Source: Pseudomonadota bacterium
GTDB taxonomy: Bacteria; Pseudomonadota; Gammaproteobacteria; Steroidobacterales; Steroidobacteraceae
Reading direction: 5' to 3'
Length of the DNA stretch: 36,709 nucleotides
NCBI GenBank assembly: GCA_021822385.1
Contig: JAKARC010000025.1
Coordinates: 1-36,709, forward strand
The first letter of the stretch is position 1; every line of letters starts with the position of its first letter. The translations under genes were made by a program, and so were the position numbers. Below the pieces are notes generated by a model. It was not told the DNA's origin, searched no databases, and saw nothing but the letters and a program-made list of their open reading frames with translations. This document shows, in pieces, positions 1-9,539 of the stretch.

Positions 1-1
1 C

Positions 2-390
2 TCGGACATGTGGCAGCCGTACCTGAACGTGATCGCCGAGCGCGCCCCGCAGGCACTGAATATCCTCGACCGCTATCACATCGCCGCCACGATGAACAAG
101 GCGATCGACGAGGTGCGTGCCAAGGAGACCCGCGAGGTGCGCGCCCGCAACCGCCTCAGCAAATCCTCCCTGGTGTTGAAACACTCGCGCTGGTGCCTGC
201 TGAAGCGCGTGGAGAATCTCACCAGACCGTCAAGCTCAAGGAACTCCTCGCCTGCAACCTGCGCACCGTTCGCGCCCACCTCCTCAAGGAACAGTTCCAG
301 TTCTTCTGGGAGTACGCCTCGGCCGCCTGGGCCGGCAAGTTCCTCGAGCAGTGGTGCGCGGCTGCGATGCGCTCGCGCCTTGAACCGATG
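2..390 (+). pseudogene. ISL3-family transposase fragment, frameshifted
   Basis: This is the C-terminal part of a DDE transposase of the ISL3 family. The first frame (from position 2) reads DMWQPYLNVIAERAPQA, then LDRYHI and MNKAIDEVRA, all typical of the ISL3 catalytic core. It continues to SRWCLLKRVENLT. Near 220-230 the similarity moves to the next frame, which reads TVKLKELLACNLRTVRAHLL, then FWEYASAAWAGKFLEQWC and MRSRLEPM. Similarity stops abruptly at about 390, so the family's C-terminal end is missing. The window edge cuts the 5' end. One frameshift plus a 3' truncation make this a dead remnant. With the IS3 remnant further right it marks the area around the mer genes as a site of repeated insertion. 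Confidence 0.8.
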
Positions 391-581
391 AATTCGAACC
401 TACAGAGCAATAAAAGTCATGTTGTCTCATAAACTTGGCGCGCTGCCCGAGCCGGAACACGCCCACAGATTCTGCTGAGGCACCGCCTTTTCCTCTGCGC
501 GCGCAGACCAGAGTCCTCCGCTGCCGGGCGCAGTCGATGTCGCCTCATCGCCGGAAGCGATCACACACGTGTCAATCCGCC

Positions 582-2688
<2,107 letters not shown>

Positions 2689-2952
2689 CTTTGCTCCTTA
2701 CAGAAGGTGGTGGCCATTGAACGAGCGCCGATCGCAGCGGTTCGGCAAAGCCCCCGCTGCGCTGGAGATCGGGGAGGGCTGCGACCGTGTGGCTGCGCTC
2801 CGCGTACGCGGCGGAAGCGCCACCCGGGTGAACCGAGACCGGCGCGCGCATTCAGCGACGCTGGTAATCGGGTCGCGATTGAATGTGACTCCTTCGACTA
2901 GGAACGAGCGGTACACGGATAACCTCTGTCAAGTCAGCTCCTGTCGGCAGGA

Positions 2953-2983
2953 ACTCTAAGACCGTACTCACGTACGGAGTCAA
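2953..2983 (-). promoter_or_regulatory. mer promoter with MerR operator
   Basis: On the minus strand there is a -35 TTGACT (2978-2983) and a -10 TAGAGT (2953-2958) separated by 19 bp. The spacer holds a perfect dyad, CCGTAC and GTACGG, separated by four bases (2962-2977). A long 19-bp spacer centred on this dyad is the hallmark of MerR-controlled PmerT promoters such as that of Tn21, and the -35 plus dyad match that promoter closely. It points toward merC and merA. About 265 nt lie between the -10 and merC, longer than in classical mer operons. No merR gene lies next to it. Confidence 0.88.
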
Positions 2984-2987
2984 TCCC

Positions 2988-3450
2988 CTGTTAAACCCAT
3001 CCGTCCATTCGAACTTGCCGTATTCCACTGCGCTCAGAGAGCGCCAGGGGCCGCGAGGGTGGATCACCTCGGTCTTGAACAGACCGATGCTGGATTCAGC
3101 CGTGGCGTTGTCGCAGAAATCTCCCGTGGTACCCGCAGCGCCTCCGCGCCTGTGTCCTTGAGCCGCCCGCTGTATGGAATGGACAGAGATTGAACGCCAC
3201 TGTCGCTGTGGTGAATCAGCCCTTTGCCGACCTGGCGAACGTGCAGAATGTGCTCCAAAGCATCAAAAACCAAGTCGGTCTGGATGGATCGGCTGGCGGC
3301 CATCCCACGATGTAGCGGGCAAACACATCGATCCCGAACCCGACATGCACGAAGCCCATCGGGGTGGCGGCGTAGGTGAAATCGGTGATCCACAGCTGAT
3401 GACGCAAGACCTCAGAGCAGTCACTTTCGTTCACATGAAACCGCGCGTCG
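2988..3450 (-). pseudogene. IS3-family transposase (OrfB) remnant, multiple frameshifts
   Basis: Decayed integrase-core (rve/DDE) transposase of the IS3 family, read across three frames. In order on the minus strand: HQLWITDFTYAAT with FGIDVFARYIVGW (first catalytic Asp region), then after a frameshift TDLVFDALEHILHVRQ and GLIHHSDSGVQSLSI (second Asp), then after another frameshift GDFCDNATAESSIGLFKTEV (catalytic Glu) and IHPRGPWRSLSAVEYGKFEW. Homology ends at DGFN near 2988, only a few bases upstream of the mer -35. The usual C-terminal NNRRLLEPIG segment and OrfA are absent. It occupies the place where a divergent merR would normally be. Confidence 0.82.
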
Positions 3451-4266
3451 GCTCGTCCCGAGTGAATAGCGGACATAGCGGGTCTGCAGGCGCAGGTCCG
3501 CATGGAATTCGAGCCGCTGGCTAGTGCGCTGCCGCTCGAGTGCCTCGAGCTGCTCGCCGGAGAGGTCCATCCACAGCTCGAACGGAGGCACATGGGCAAT
3601 GCGGACGGTCAAGCTCGCGCACCGCTCGCTGTGTTCGGTTCAGTGAGCGGCGGCCGTGGCCCGGGATGGTCACCGAGATCTCGGCCAGGAACTGGGTGAG
3701 AAGCGAAGGAATGTCCGCTTGTCCGGATGCCGTCCTCTTATTTTACATAATATACATTATGCGTACTCATGTGGCGCCTGAGTCTGCAATTCAGTGGCGT
3801 CGACTCGATCCTGGCGTCCCTGAGCGCAATTCATCACCGCCGCCGGGCCATGCAAGCACAGCGTCGTGCGCCAATGCCTGCGCTGAGCGAAGAACTCATC
3901 CGAACCGGCGATCAGGCGCGGCGGCGGCAATTCTCCCGCGGCGCGTCCTGAGCAGCGGCTGGCCCTGGCCGGAGAGCAAGAGCTGCGCACGATCTGCCGC
4001 GCCACCGTCGACCTCGATCGGATCCGCACGCACTGCGATGAGTCGGTGCAGTGCGCGCACACCAGCGCTGTCCACGTCACCGCACGCTACGGCACCACCG
4101 CCCGCGGCACTCCGCTCTTCGAGGCCATCTCGCATCTCGGCTGGCTGTTGCGCATCGCCCATGTACGATAGTCGCCAATATGCGCTTCGCGTAAAACGCG
4201 AATATCCGCATCGGTGAACTCGCTCATGCGCCATCTGCCAGGCGACGCACGGTTCACGTGTGCGCT
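3451..4266. other. Decayed region without an intact gene (contains dif)
   Basis: About 800 nt without a convincing gene. On the minus strand 3451-3735 there are short open stretches such as PPFELWMDLSGEQLEALERQ in one frame and LLTQFLAEISVTIPGHGRRS in another, which look like pieces of an old coding sequence broken by frameshifts; I do not recognise the family. On the plus strand about 3900-4171 an open stretch without a clear start reads EQELRTICRATVDLDRIRTH and ends at TAG 4171; also unrecognised. The only feature I can name here is the dif site at 3740-3767. Confidence 0.5.
3740..3767 (-). other. dif: XerCD recombination site dif
   Basis: Read on the minus strand, the 28 bp consist of a XerC arm AGTACGCATAA, a 6-bp centre TGTATA and a XerD arm TTATGTAAAAT. 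Against the E. coli dif, the centre is identical, the XerC arm differs at two positions (1 and 4) and the XerD arm at one (position 3 of that arm), so 25 of 28 match. In gammaproteobacteria this site is normally unique, lies in the replication terminus, and is where XerC and XerD, activated by FtsK, resolve chromosome dimers. It is also used by integrative elements that exploit Xer (IMEX), which may explain the surrounding mobile debris. Confidence 0.9.
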
Positions 4267-5412
4267 TCAGCGATATTGACGCAGATAATTCCATTCGTAG
4301 AACCGCTTGGCCCAGTGTAGGGCCCGGCTTCGCGGCACTACGATAGTTCGCTTCTCGTTGCGCAGGACCAACGTTCCGCACGCAAGATCATCAATGATGC
4401 AGCTCATCTCGACCTTGAATCCATGCCCGAGCGGGCGACCCGCCAGCTCCTCGCTCAGGTTGCGAGCGGCCGCTGCGGCCTGCAGGTCCGCCATGTGAGC
4501 CTGCTTTGGCATCCAGTCCGGTCCCGGGAAACTGCCCACATCGCCTACTGCATAGACGCGCTCGAGGCCCGGAACGCGACAATGGGCGTCGGCTTGAATG
4601 AATCCCCCCGGCGAACGCGGCAACGACGTCGCATCGAGCCATCCAGGTCCGGTTAAACCCGGCATGAACAGAATCAGGTCGGCCGCGACCTCACCGTCCT
4701 CGGTCACGACTTTGTCACTCTCGAAGCGAACCAGCTTGTGACCGAGGTGCGTGGCGATCCCGCACTGTTGCATTCGTTTGAGCAGACCCGCGACAGCTTT
4801 TTCTCCAAGTCGCGCGCCCGGCTGAGCGGCGGGACTGAAGAAAACCAGCTTAAAACGGTCGCGACGCCTCTCATTGCGCAGTTGCTGGTCGATGCCGAAA
4901 AGGAATTCAAACATGGGGCCGCCGCGCACCGCGGCGGGCTCGTTGGGGTTTCCGGCAAAGCCCATGGCAATGGTGCCTGCGGCCATCGCGATCAGCCGCT
5001 GACGGATGCTCTCGGCCGCCGCGATGCCCTGACAGGGGATAATTGCGTGTTCGATACCCGGAAGTTTTTTGATGTACCGCGCGCCGCAGGCGATGACCAG
5101 CGCATCAGTGTCGATGTCTCCGGCGCTCGTGACTATTCGGCGGCCGTCGGCGACAAGACCAATCGCCTCTGCGGCAACATGCCGCACGCTCATTCGACGG
5201 AAGAACGACTCGAGCGGCACCCGCAGATCTTCACCGCAACGCAATCCGCTTGGGATCCAGATGCTGCCGGGAAGGTAATGCAGCTCTGGTTGCGGCGCAA
5301 TGAGAGTGATCTCGGCGTCAGTGCCGAGCCTTCGCAACTCTCGGACCGTCGTGAGGGCACCGAAGCCCGAACCAATGATGCCGATATGGTGCGGCTTGTG
5401 AGCGCGTGTCAC
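4267..5412 (-). CDS. SQR-like FAD-dependent oxidoreductase
   Basis: A 381-residue flavoprotein of the sulfide:quinone oxidoreductase / flavocytochrome c / type II NADH dehydrogenase group. The N-terminal dinucleotide fold shows GIIGSGFGALTTVRELRRLG (residues 12-31). The region ITLIAPQPELHYLPGSIWI and the FAD motif VYAVGDVGSFPGPDWMPKQA are typical of SQR-like proteins. There are seven cysteines, including PCQGIAAA and the pair SCIIDDLAC near the C-terminus, which could supply redox cysteines, but I cannot match them with certainty to the three essential cysteines of a biochemically proven SQR. No signal peptide is seen; SQRs are peripheral membrane proteins and the C-terminus (AKRFYEWNYLRQYR) is basic and aromatic. 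The peroxiredoxin gene lies 100 nt upstream on the same strand and may share a transcript. Substrate (sulfide, polysulfide or quinone only) is undecided. Confidence 0.75.
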   Translation of the reverse strand: MTRAHKPHHIGIIGSGFGALTTVRELRRLGTDAEITLIAPQPELHYLPGSIWIPSGLRCGEDLRVPLESFFRRMSVRHVAAEAIGLVADGRRIVTSAGDIDTDALVIACGARYIKKLPGIEHAIIPCQGIAAAESIRQRLIAMAAGTIAMGFAGNPNEPAAVRGGPMFEFLFGIDQQLRNERRRDRFKLVFFSPAAQPGARLGEKAVAGLLKRMQQCGIATHLGHKLVRFESDKVVTEDGEVAADLILFMPGLTGPGWLDATSLPRSPGGFIQADAHCRVPGLERVYAVGDVGSFPGPDWMPKQAHMADLQAAAAARNLSEELAGRPLGHGFKVEMSCIIDDLACGTLVLRNEKRTIVVPRSRALHWAKRFYEWNYLRQYR

Positions 5413-5512
5413 CGCGACAGCCTCCCCGGGGCATCAGCTAGTCGTGTGCCTGTCACCGGCAACTTCCACGGTCGCATCTTCACTCCTCTTTCCTCGCGAT
5501 GGTCACGAATCC

Positions 5513-6181
5513 CTATCGCGTTGAGCTTTTCAAGTCTTTTTTTGAGAAGTACCAATCGGTGTAGTCGTATCCTTCATTTTTTCGTTCCTCGGCCGAAGAT
5601 TGAGTCTGAGGAGGTCCCACCAGCACTTTGTCGCCGACCTTCCAGGCTTCCGGCGTCGCCACTCCATACTTGTCGCTCGTCTGCAGCGCTTCCAACAGCC
5701 TGAGAAACTCCTCGATGCTGCGTCCGTTGCTCATGGGATAATACACCATGGCGCGCAACTTGCTTTCAGGGTCGATGAAGAAGGTCGCCCGTACGGCCGA
5801 GGTGTCGCTCGCGCCCGGCTGAATCATTCCGTAGGCGTGTGCGACCTTCATAGAGAGGTCTTCGATGATTGGAAAGGGGACCTTGATACCGAAGTTATGT
5901 TCGATGCTGCGCGTCCAGGCAATGTGCGCAAAGGTACTGTCAACCGAAAGACCCAGGAGCTCGCAATTCAGTGCGTGAAAGCGCGGGTAATTTTTCGCGA
6001 ACCCGATGAACTCGGTTGTACACACGGGAGTAAAATCCGCCGGATGCGAGAAGAGTACAAGCCACTTTCCTCGATAGTCCGACAACCGCCTCGGCCCGTG
6101 CGTGGTCTTTGCTGCGAAATCCGGCGCCGGCTCATTGAGCCGTGGCATTGCCAGTACCGCTTCCAGGGTCGCATCGTTCAT
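5513..6181 (-). CDS. 1-Cys peroxiredoxin (AhpC/TSA, Prx6 type)
   Basis: Thiol peroxidase of 222 residues that reduces peroxides. The peroxidatic Cys lies in the motif FSHPADFTPVCTTEF (near residue 54), the signature of the Prx6/archaeal long-form subgroup. The C-terminal extension (YDYTDWYFSKKDL) is the dimer arm of this subgroup. The only other Cys is in NCELLGLSVD; the C-terminal resolving cysteines found in some archaeal members are absent, so a 1-Cys mechanism is inferred. A GGAGG site lies 8 nt before the ATG. No signal peptide. It lies directly upstream of the SQR-like gene on the same strand, suggesting a joint role in sulfur or oxidative stress. Confidence 0.92.
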   Translation of the reverse strand: MNDATLEAVLAMPRLNEPAPDFAAKTTHGPRRLSDYRGKWLVLFSHPADFTPVCTTEFIGFAKNYPRFHALNCELLGLSVDSTFAHIAWTRSIEHNFGIKVPFPIIEDLSMKVAHAYGMIQPGASDTSAVRATFFIDPESKLRAMVYYPMSNGRSIEEFLRLLEALQTSDKYGVATPEAWKVGDKVLVGPPQTQSSAEERKNEGYDYTDWYFSKKDLKSSTR

Positions 6182-6883
6182 TCGTCTGCCTCCGTCACCG
6201 GCCTATCCGCAGTACCGGGGGCACTGCCGAGCAACCCGCAAGACGCATGGAAAATTGAGTGTATGTCCGTTAACGCAGTCTATCGGACGACGCTGGCGCG
6301 TCTGTACGGTTGCACACAACTGCCTCAGCCTGAGCTGAGCGTGACATCATGGGGTCCAAAGCCCGCATACAGCGCACAAACCACGTGCCGATCTCATTCC
6401 CGGCGTCGTACTTTGGGTCACCGTACCCATGTCGCGCGTCATTTGTTGAGCGCAGTACTTACGGAAGCGGCGCACGCCAGTTATGTTCGCGGCGCCCATG
6501 ACAAGGCGCCAAAGTGCTTACGGGGCACTCGGCACCCGACTTGCTTGCTCGGCAGTCGCACTCGACGGTCGGACGGATCCACGCGAGGTCGTCTACAACC
6601 CGCCAGAGAAAATAGATGCTGAAGATGCTGAGAAGATCAGATCGTAGAGGATCTAGGTCCGCACGCAAACTGAGCAAGCGCCCGCCGCAGCTACGGACCT
6701 GACCACCTCAGTGTGAGCGGGTTCCGCGGCGTCCCCCAACTCCTCTCGCTGCGACCATCGTGTCGACGGTAGTCTCCTATGAGGGTCTAGAGATCGCTGC
6801 ACCGCCATGCAGGGCACAGCCCCCCGAGGCACGCCCACAAGATCACAGCGCGCTGCGACCGTATCTGCTCCCGCTGAGGTGCC
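6182..6883. other. Gene-free stretch of about 700 nt
   Basis: No open frame here shows a recognisable domain, good start signals or coding-like composition. The part next to 6182 must hold the promoter of the minus-strand peroxiredoxin gene, but no clear -35/-10 pair stands out. No tRNA, IS end or strong terminator is seen. It may be decayed sequence like the 3451-4266 region. Confidence 0.5.
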
Positions 6884-7624
6884 CTATCCCGCCGCGGCGC
6901 CGCGGCCCATGACCGCGCTGTTTGTGAGCCACGATGTCCGGAATCCCTCTCTGACATCGACCGCGCGCACGAGCTCTGCGTCATCACACGCCAGCGAGTT
7001 GATTCTCGGGCTTACCGGATGGCTGCTCAGCACTCCATCGGGCTGCGTCTGCAGCAGCGCCCGCGCTTCAACCGGAGTCCCGCGCAGCCACGCTGCACAA
7101 TCCTGACGACGGATAATCGCTGGTATTTCCTGTGCCGCTCCCTGAGTGGTCTCAAGACGCCCCTGCCCCGGTACCATCAGGATGGCAAAACCCTCGATCA
7201 CATCGCCGTCGTCGGTCTCCGTACGGTCCCAAACTCCAGCAACGGCGAGCAACGAGCGATCCGGATCATACACAAAGTACGGCTGGCGGTAACCTATGGG
7301 CCGCAAACGCCAAATATAAAAGCCGGCGAACGGCAGGATGCAGCGCTGGCCATTCAACCAAGGACCGCGAAACAGTGCGGTGTTTTCCAACGTGGCGCTC
7401 GATAGCCGCAGCCAGTTTCCCGCGGAGGCATCCCCGCGCGCCCACGCCGGAATGAGTCCCCAGCGCATCATGACCCCTTCGGACTGTCCATCGTGTACAC
7501 GCACGGCCGGAACGTAGCGCGACGGCGCCACGTTAAAACTCGGCGCAAAACGCCACCACGCGCAATCCGGGACCAGCTCGCGTTCAGCAACATCTTGAGC
7601 AGGCAGGACATAGCGTTCGCACAT
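6884..7624 (-). CDS. SRAP-family (YedK/HMCES) protein with altered active site
   Basis: A 246-residue member of the SOS response-associated peptidase family, whose normal members crosslink to abasic sites in single-stranded DNA through Cys2. Seen: MCERYVL (family MCGRY, Cys2 kept), PSFNVAPSRYVPAV, MMRWGLIPAWA, RCILPFAGFYIWR, QPYFVYDPDRSLLAVAGVWD and SSHPVSPRINSL. The family's catalytic residues are changed. The Glu in the GFYEW motif is Ile104 here, the His in the IHxRMP motif aligns with Ala164 (GAAQEIPAII), and no NARxET motif can be found in the segment GNWLRLSSATLEN. It may therefore bind or crosslink DNA through Cys2 but be unable to catalyse release or proteolytic self-processing, or it may have another role. 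It stands alone between two long gene-free stretches. Family assignment is strong; function is open. Confidence 0.85.
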   Translation of the reverse strand: MCERYVLPAQDVAERELVPDCAWWRFAPSFNVAPSRYVPAVRVHDGQSEGVMMRWGLIPAWARGDASAGNWLRLSSATLENTALFRGPWLNGQRCILPFAGFYIWRLRPIGYRQPYFVYDPDRSLLAVAGVWDRTETDDGDVIEGFAILMVPGQGRLETTQGAAQEIPAIIRRQDCAAWLRGTPVEARALLQTQPDGVLSSHPVSPRINSLACDDAELVRAVDVREGFRTSWLTNSAVMGRGAAAG

Positions 7625-8377
7625 CGAGGCAACTTATTCCCGCTTTGCCGGAAGTGTCTGTGACCCGGTTCACCGTCTCGGGCTGCACAGACCCGACGCG
7701 CGCACGGACGCCGCGAGGTCCCCAGATAAGACCTGCGGCAATGACTGCACCCTTGCCAGGATGCCGCTGCCACAGCAGCGTGGACTTTACGCGTGATTTC
7801 TCAACGTCTTGACGTATGCGCACAGTACAGTTGTGCGCCAGCGCTCGTCAGAATCGTCTGCGGCACGCTCGCTCCGGTTCGCCATCGCCTCGAACCGTGA
7901 AATGAAGTCGCGCGGGCCCCCGCAAAACCAGTCCGGCTCTCCTGCCCTCACGCATCCGACAACATTGCTGGCACAGCACCGGTTTTAGGCAATTATTTTA
8001 CATTAAATATACTCTATATATGATTGTTTTATTTATTTTTATATAAATAGATTGCGCAGGGATGAAACGCCGCTCAATCCACGGACACTGAGCAGCGGTG
8101 CTGCTCACCTTGACTCCTCCCGATTCTGGCTTCCGAACCCGCTTTGGCAAGAGGCGGCCACCGCGAAAGTGGCCTGGCCGGCGGGCGACACCCGTACAAG
8201 ATCATCCTGACCTGCAACCTTTGCGCAGCATTAGTGTTCTAGCTCCGAGCCCGGTCGCAGATGTAGGCGCGCCACCATGGCGCGAAGTCTGGCGTCGGAC
8301 CCAAAATCGCTCGCCCCGCACCGAACGGGCGGCCGCCGGGCGATGCCTAATTCGGGTTTCGAACGAGGTCACTTACC
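7625..8377. other. Gene-free stretch with an AT-rich island
   Basis: About 750 nt without a convincing gene. Positions 7985-8050 are strikingly AT-rich against the GC-rich background. The segment at 7993-8003 repeats the eleven bases TTATTTTACAT found at the XerD side of dif (3738-3748) and is followed by a close variant of the dif centre, but the XerC arm is not conserved. The AT-rich island could also be the upstream part of a promoter for the gene at 8378, although it lies more than 300 nt away. The rest shows scattered short frames only. Confidence 0.5.
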
Positions 8378-9289
8378 ATGAACAGATCGACCGTCCAAGT
8401 GCTCGCAGTCCTAACCGCAATGCTATGCACATCGGTGGCCGTCGCGGCACAAAGATCCTACAACCGACAGCTCCCTGCACCGCCCGGCGGTCACTTCACG
8501 TTGCGCACCGCGGTGGGCTCGGTGAGCGTGATCGGGCACGCCGCTCAAGACGTCGCCGTTCATGTCGCGATGCGCGGTCCACAGTCGTTCCTTGACCGGC
8601 TGCACATCAGTGCGCGGACGACGCCCTCCGGGGTGCGGATTTCGGCGCGTCTCTACCCCGGGGACCGGCTCGAGGCATTCGACTTCTGGTCACGTCAACG
8701 GGTTCGGTTTAGCGTTGAAGTGCCGAGTGACGATCCGGTTGCGCTGCACACCTCAGGCGGAAACCTCACCGTGCAGCGGCTGACCGCCCCGGTTCGCGCG
8801 TACAGCTCCGGCGGGCGAATTCGGTTGCAGCGAATCACGGGAGCGATCAGCGCGCATACCTCGGGCGGATCTGTTGCCGCGAAGCACATCAACGGGGCCG
8901 CAGACTTGAGCACCTCCGGTGGAAGCATCGCGGTCTCGGACGGTTCCGGCCCCCTCATGCTGCGGACCTCCGGCGGCAATATCCGCCTTCAGAACGACGA
9001 CGGCGCGATCGACGCAGTAACCTCTGGGGGTGACATTCGCGCCGATCTGCGCGGCAACTGCCGCATCACGCTGCGCACCTCCGGCGGCAACGTCAGCCTT
9101 TTGCTGCCGCATGATGCGCGGGGAGCCGTAGACGCCAGTACGGACGGCGGGACGGTGAGCATCGGGTTTCCCTTGACCACCACCGCGACCGATTCCCCGA
9201 CACATCTACGTGGGACGATCGGCGGCGGCGGCGCGACGATAGACCTGCACTCCTCCGGCGGAGACATCCAAATCCGGCCGGCGAGCTGA
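8378..9289 (+). CDS. Secreted DUF4097-type beta-solenoid protein
   Basis: A 303-residue exported protein. Residues 1-24 form a signal peptide (hydrophobic VLAVLTAMLCTSVAVA, cleavage near AAA/QRS). The remainder is built from a repeat of about 18 residues, each starting with a turn of the form T/S-S-G-G-x-I/V. I count TSGGNL, SSGGRI, TSGGSV, TSGGSI, TSGGNI, TSGGDI, TSGGNV, TDGGTV and SSGGDI. This is the pattern of DUF4097/DUF4098 'putative adhesin' proteins, predicted to fold as a right-handed beta-solenoid. A GAGG element lies about 11 nt before the ATG. No membrane anchor or lipobox is seen, so the protein is likely periplasmic or outer-surface. Its molecular function is not known. Confidence 0.85.
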   Translation: MNRSTVQVLAVLTAMLCTSVAVAAQRSYNRQLPAPPGGHFTLRTAVGSVSVIGHAAQDVAVHVAMRGPQSFLDRLHISARTTPSGVRISARLYPGDRLEAFDFWSRQRVRFSVEVPSDDPVALHTSGGNLTVQRLTAPVRAYSSGGRIRLQRITGAISAHTSGGSVAAKHINGAADLSTSGGSIAVSDGSGPLMLRTSGGNIRLQNDDGAIDAVTSGGDIRADLRGNCRITLRTSGGNVSLLLPHDARGAVDASTDGGTVSIGFPLTTTATDSPTHLRGTIGGGGATIDLHSSGGDIQIRPAS

Positions 9290-9539
9290 GGAGCGAGGCG
9301 ATCCGCCGACTGCCTCGACGCTCAAGGCGATTGACGGGCGTTGTGGCCAAATCCCCGCTACTGAGCGCGGATCGCGCGGAGCCGCGGCCGCCCGGTCGGC
9401 GCACGCATGATGACCCCACGCGACAGGCCATCAGCCCCCTGCAGTACCGAGCCGCTCGCGTCGCGCCGCTGCCGCCGTAATCTCGCCGGTTTCGATGTCC
9501 ATATGCACGCCGGCCGGCGCTCAGTCCTGGTTTGCCGAC

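Noticed and set aside
2698-2916. 72-codon minus-strand frame between the mer promoter and merC
   Set aside because: No similarity to MerT, MerP or other mer proteins; Arg/Ser-rich composition typical of a chance frame.
3899-4171. Open plus-strand frame reading EQELRTICRATVDLDRIRTH, ending at TAG 4171
   Set aside because: It lacks a clear start and a recognisable family. It looks like a coding remnant, but I cannot support it as a gene.
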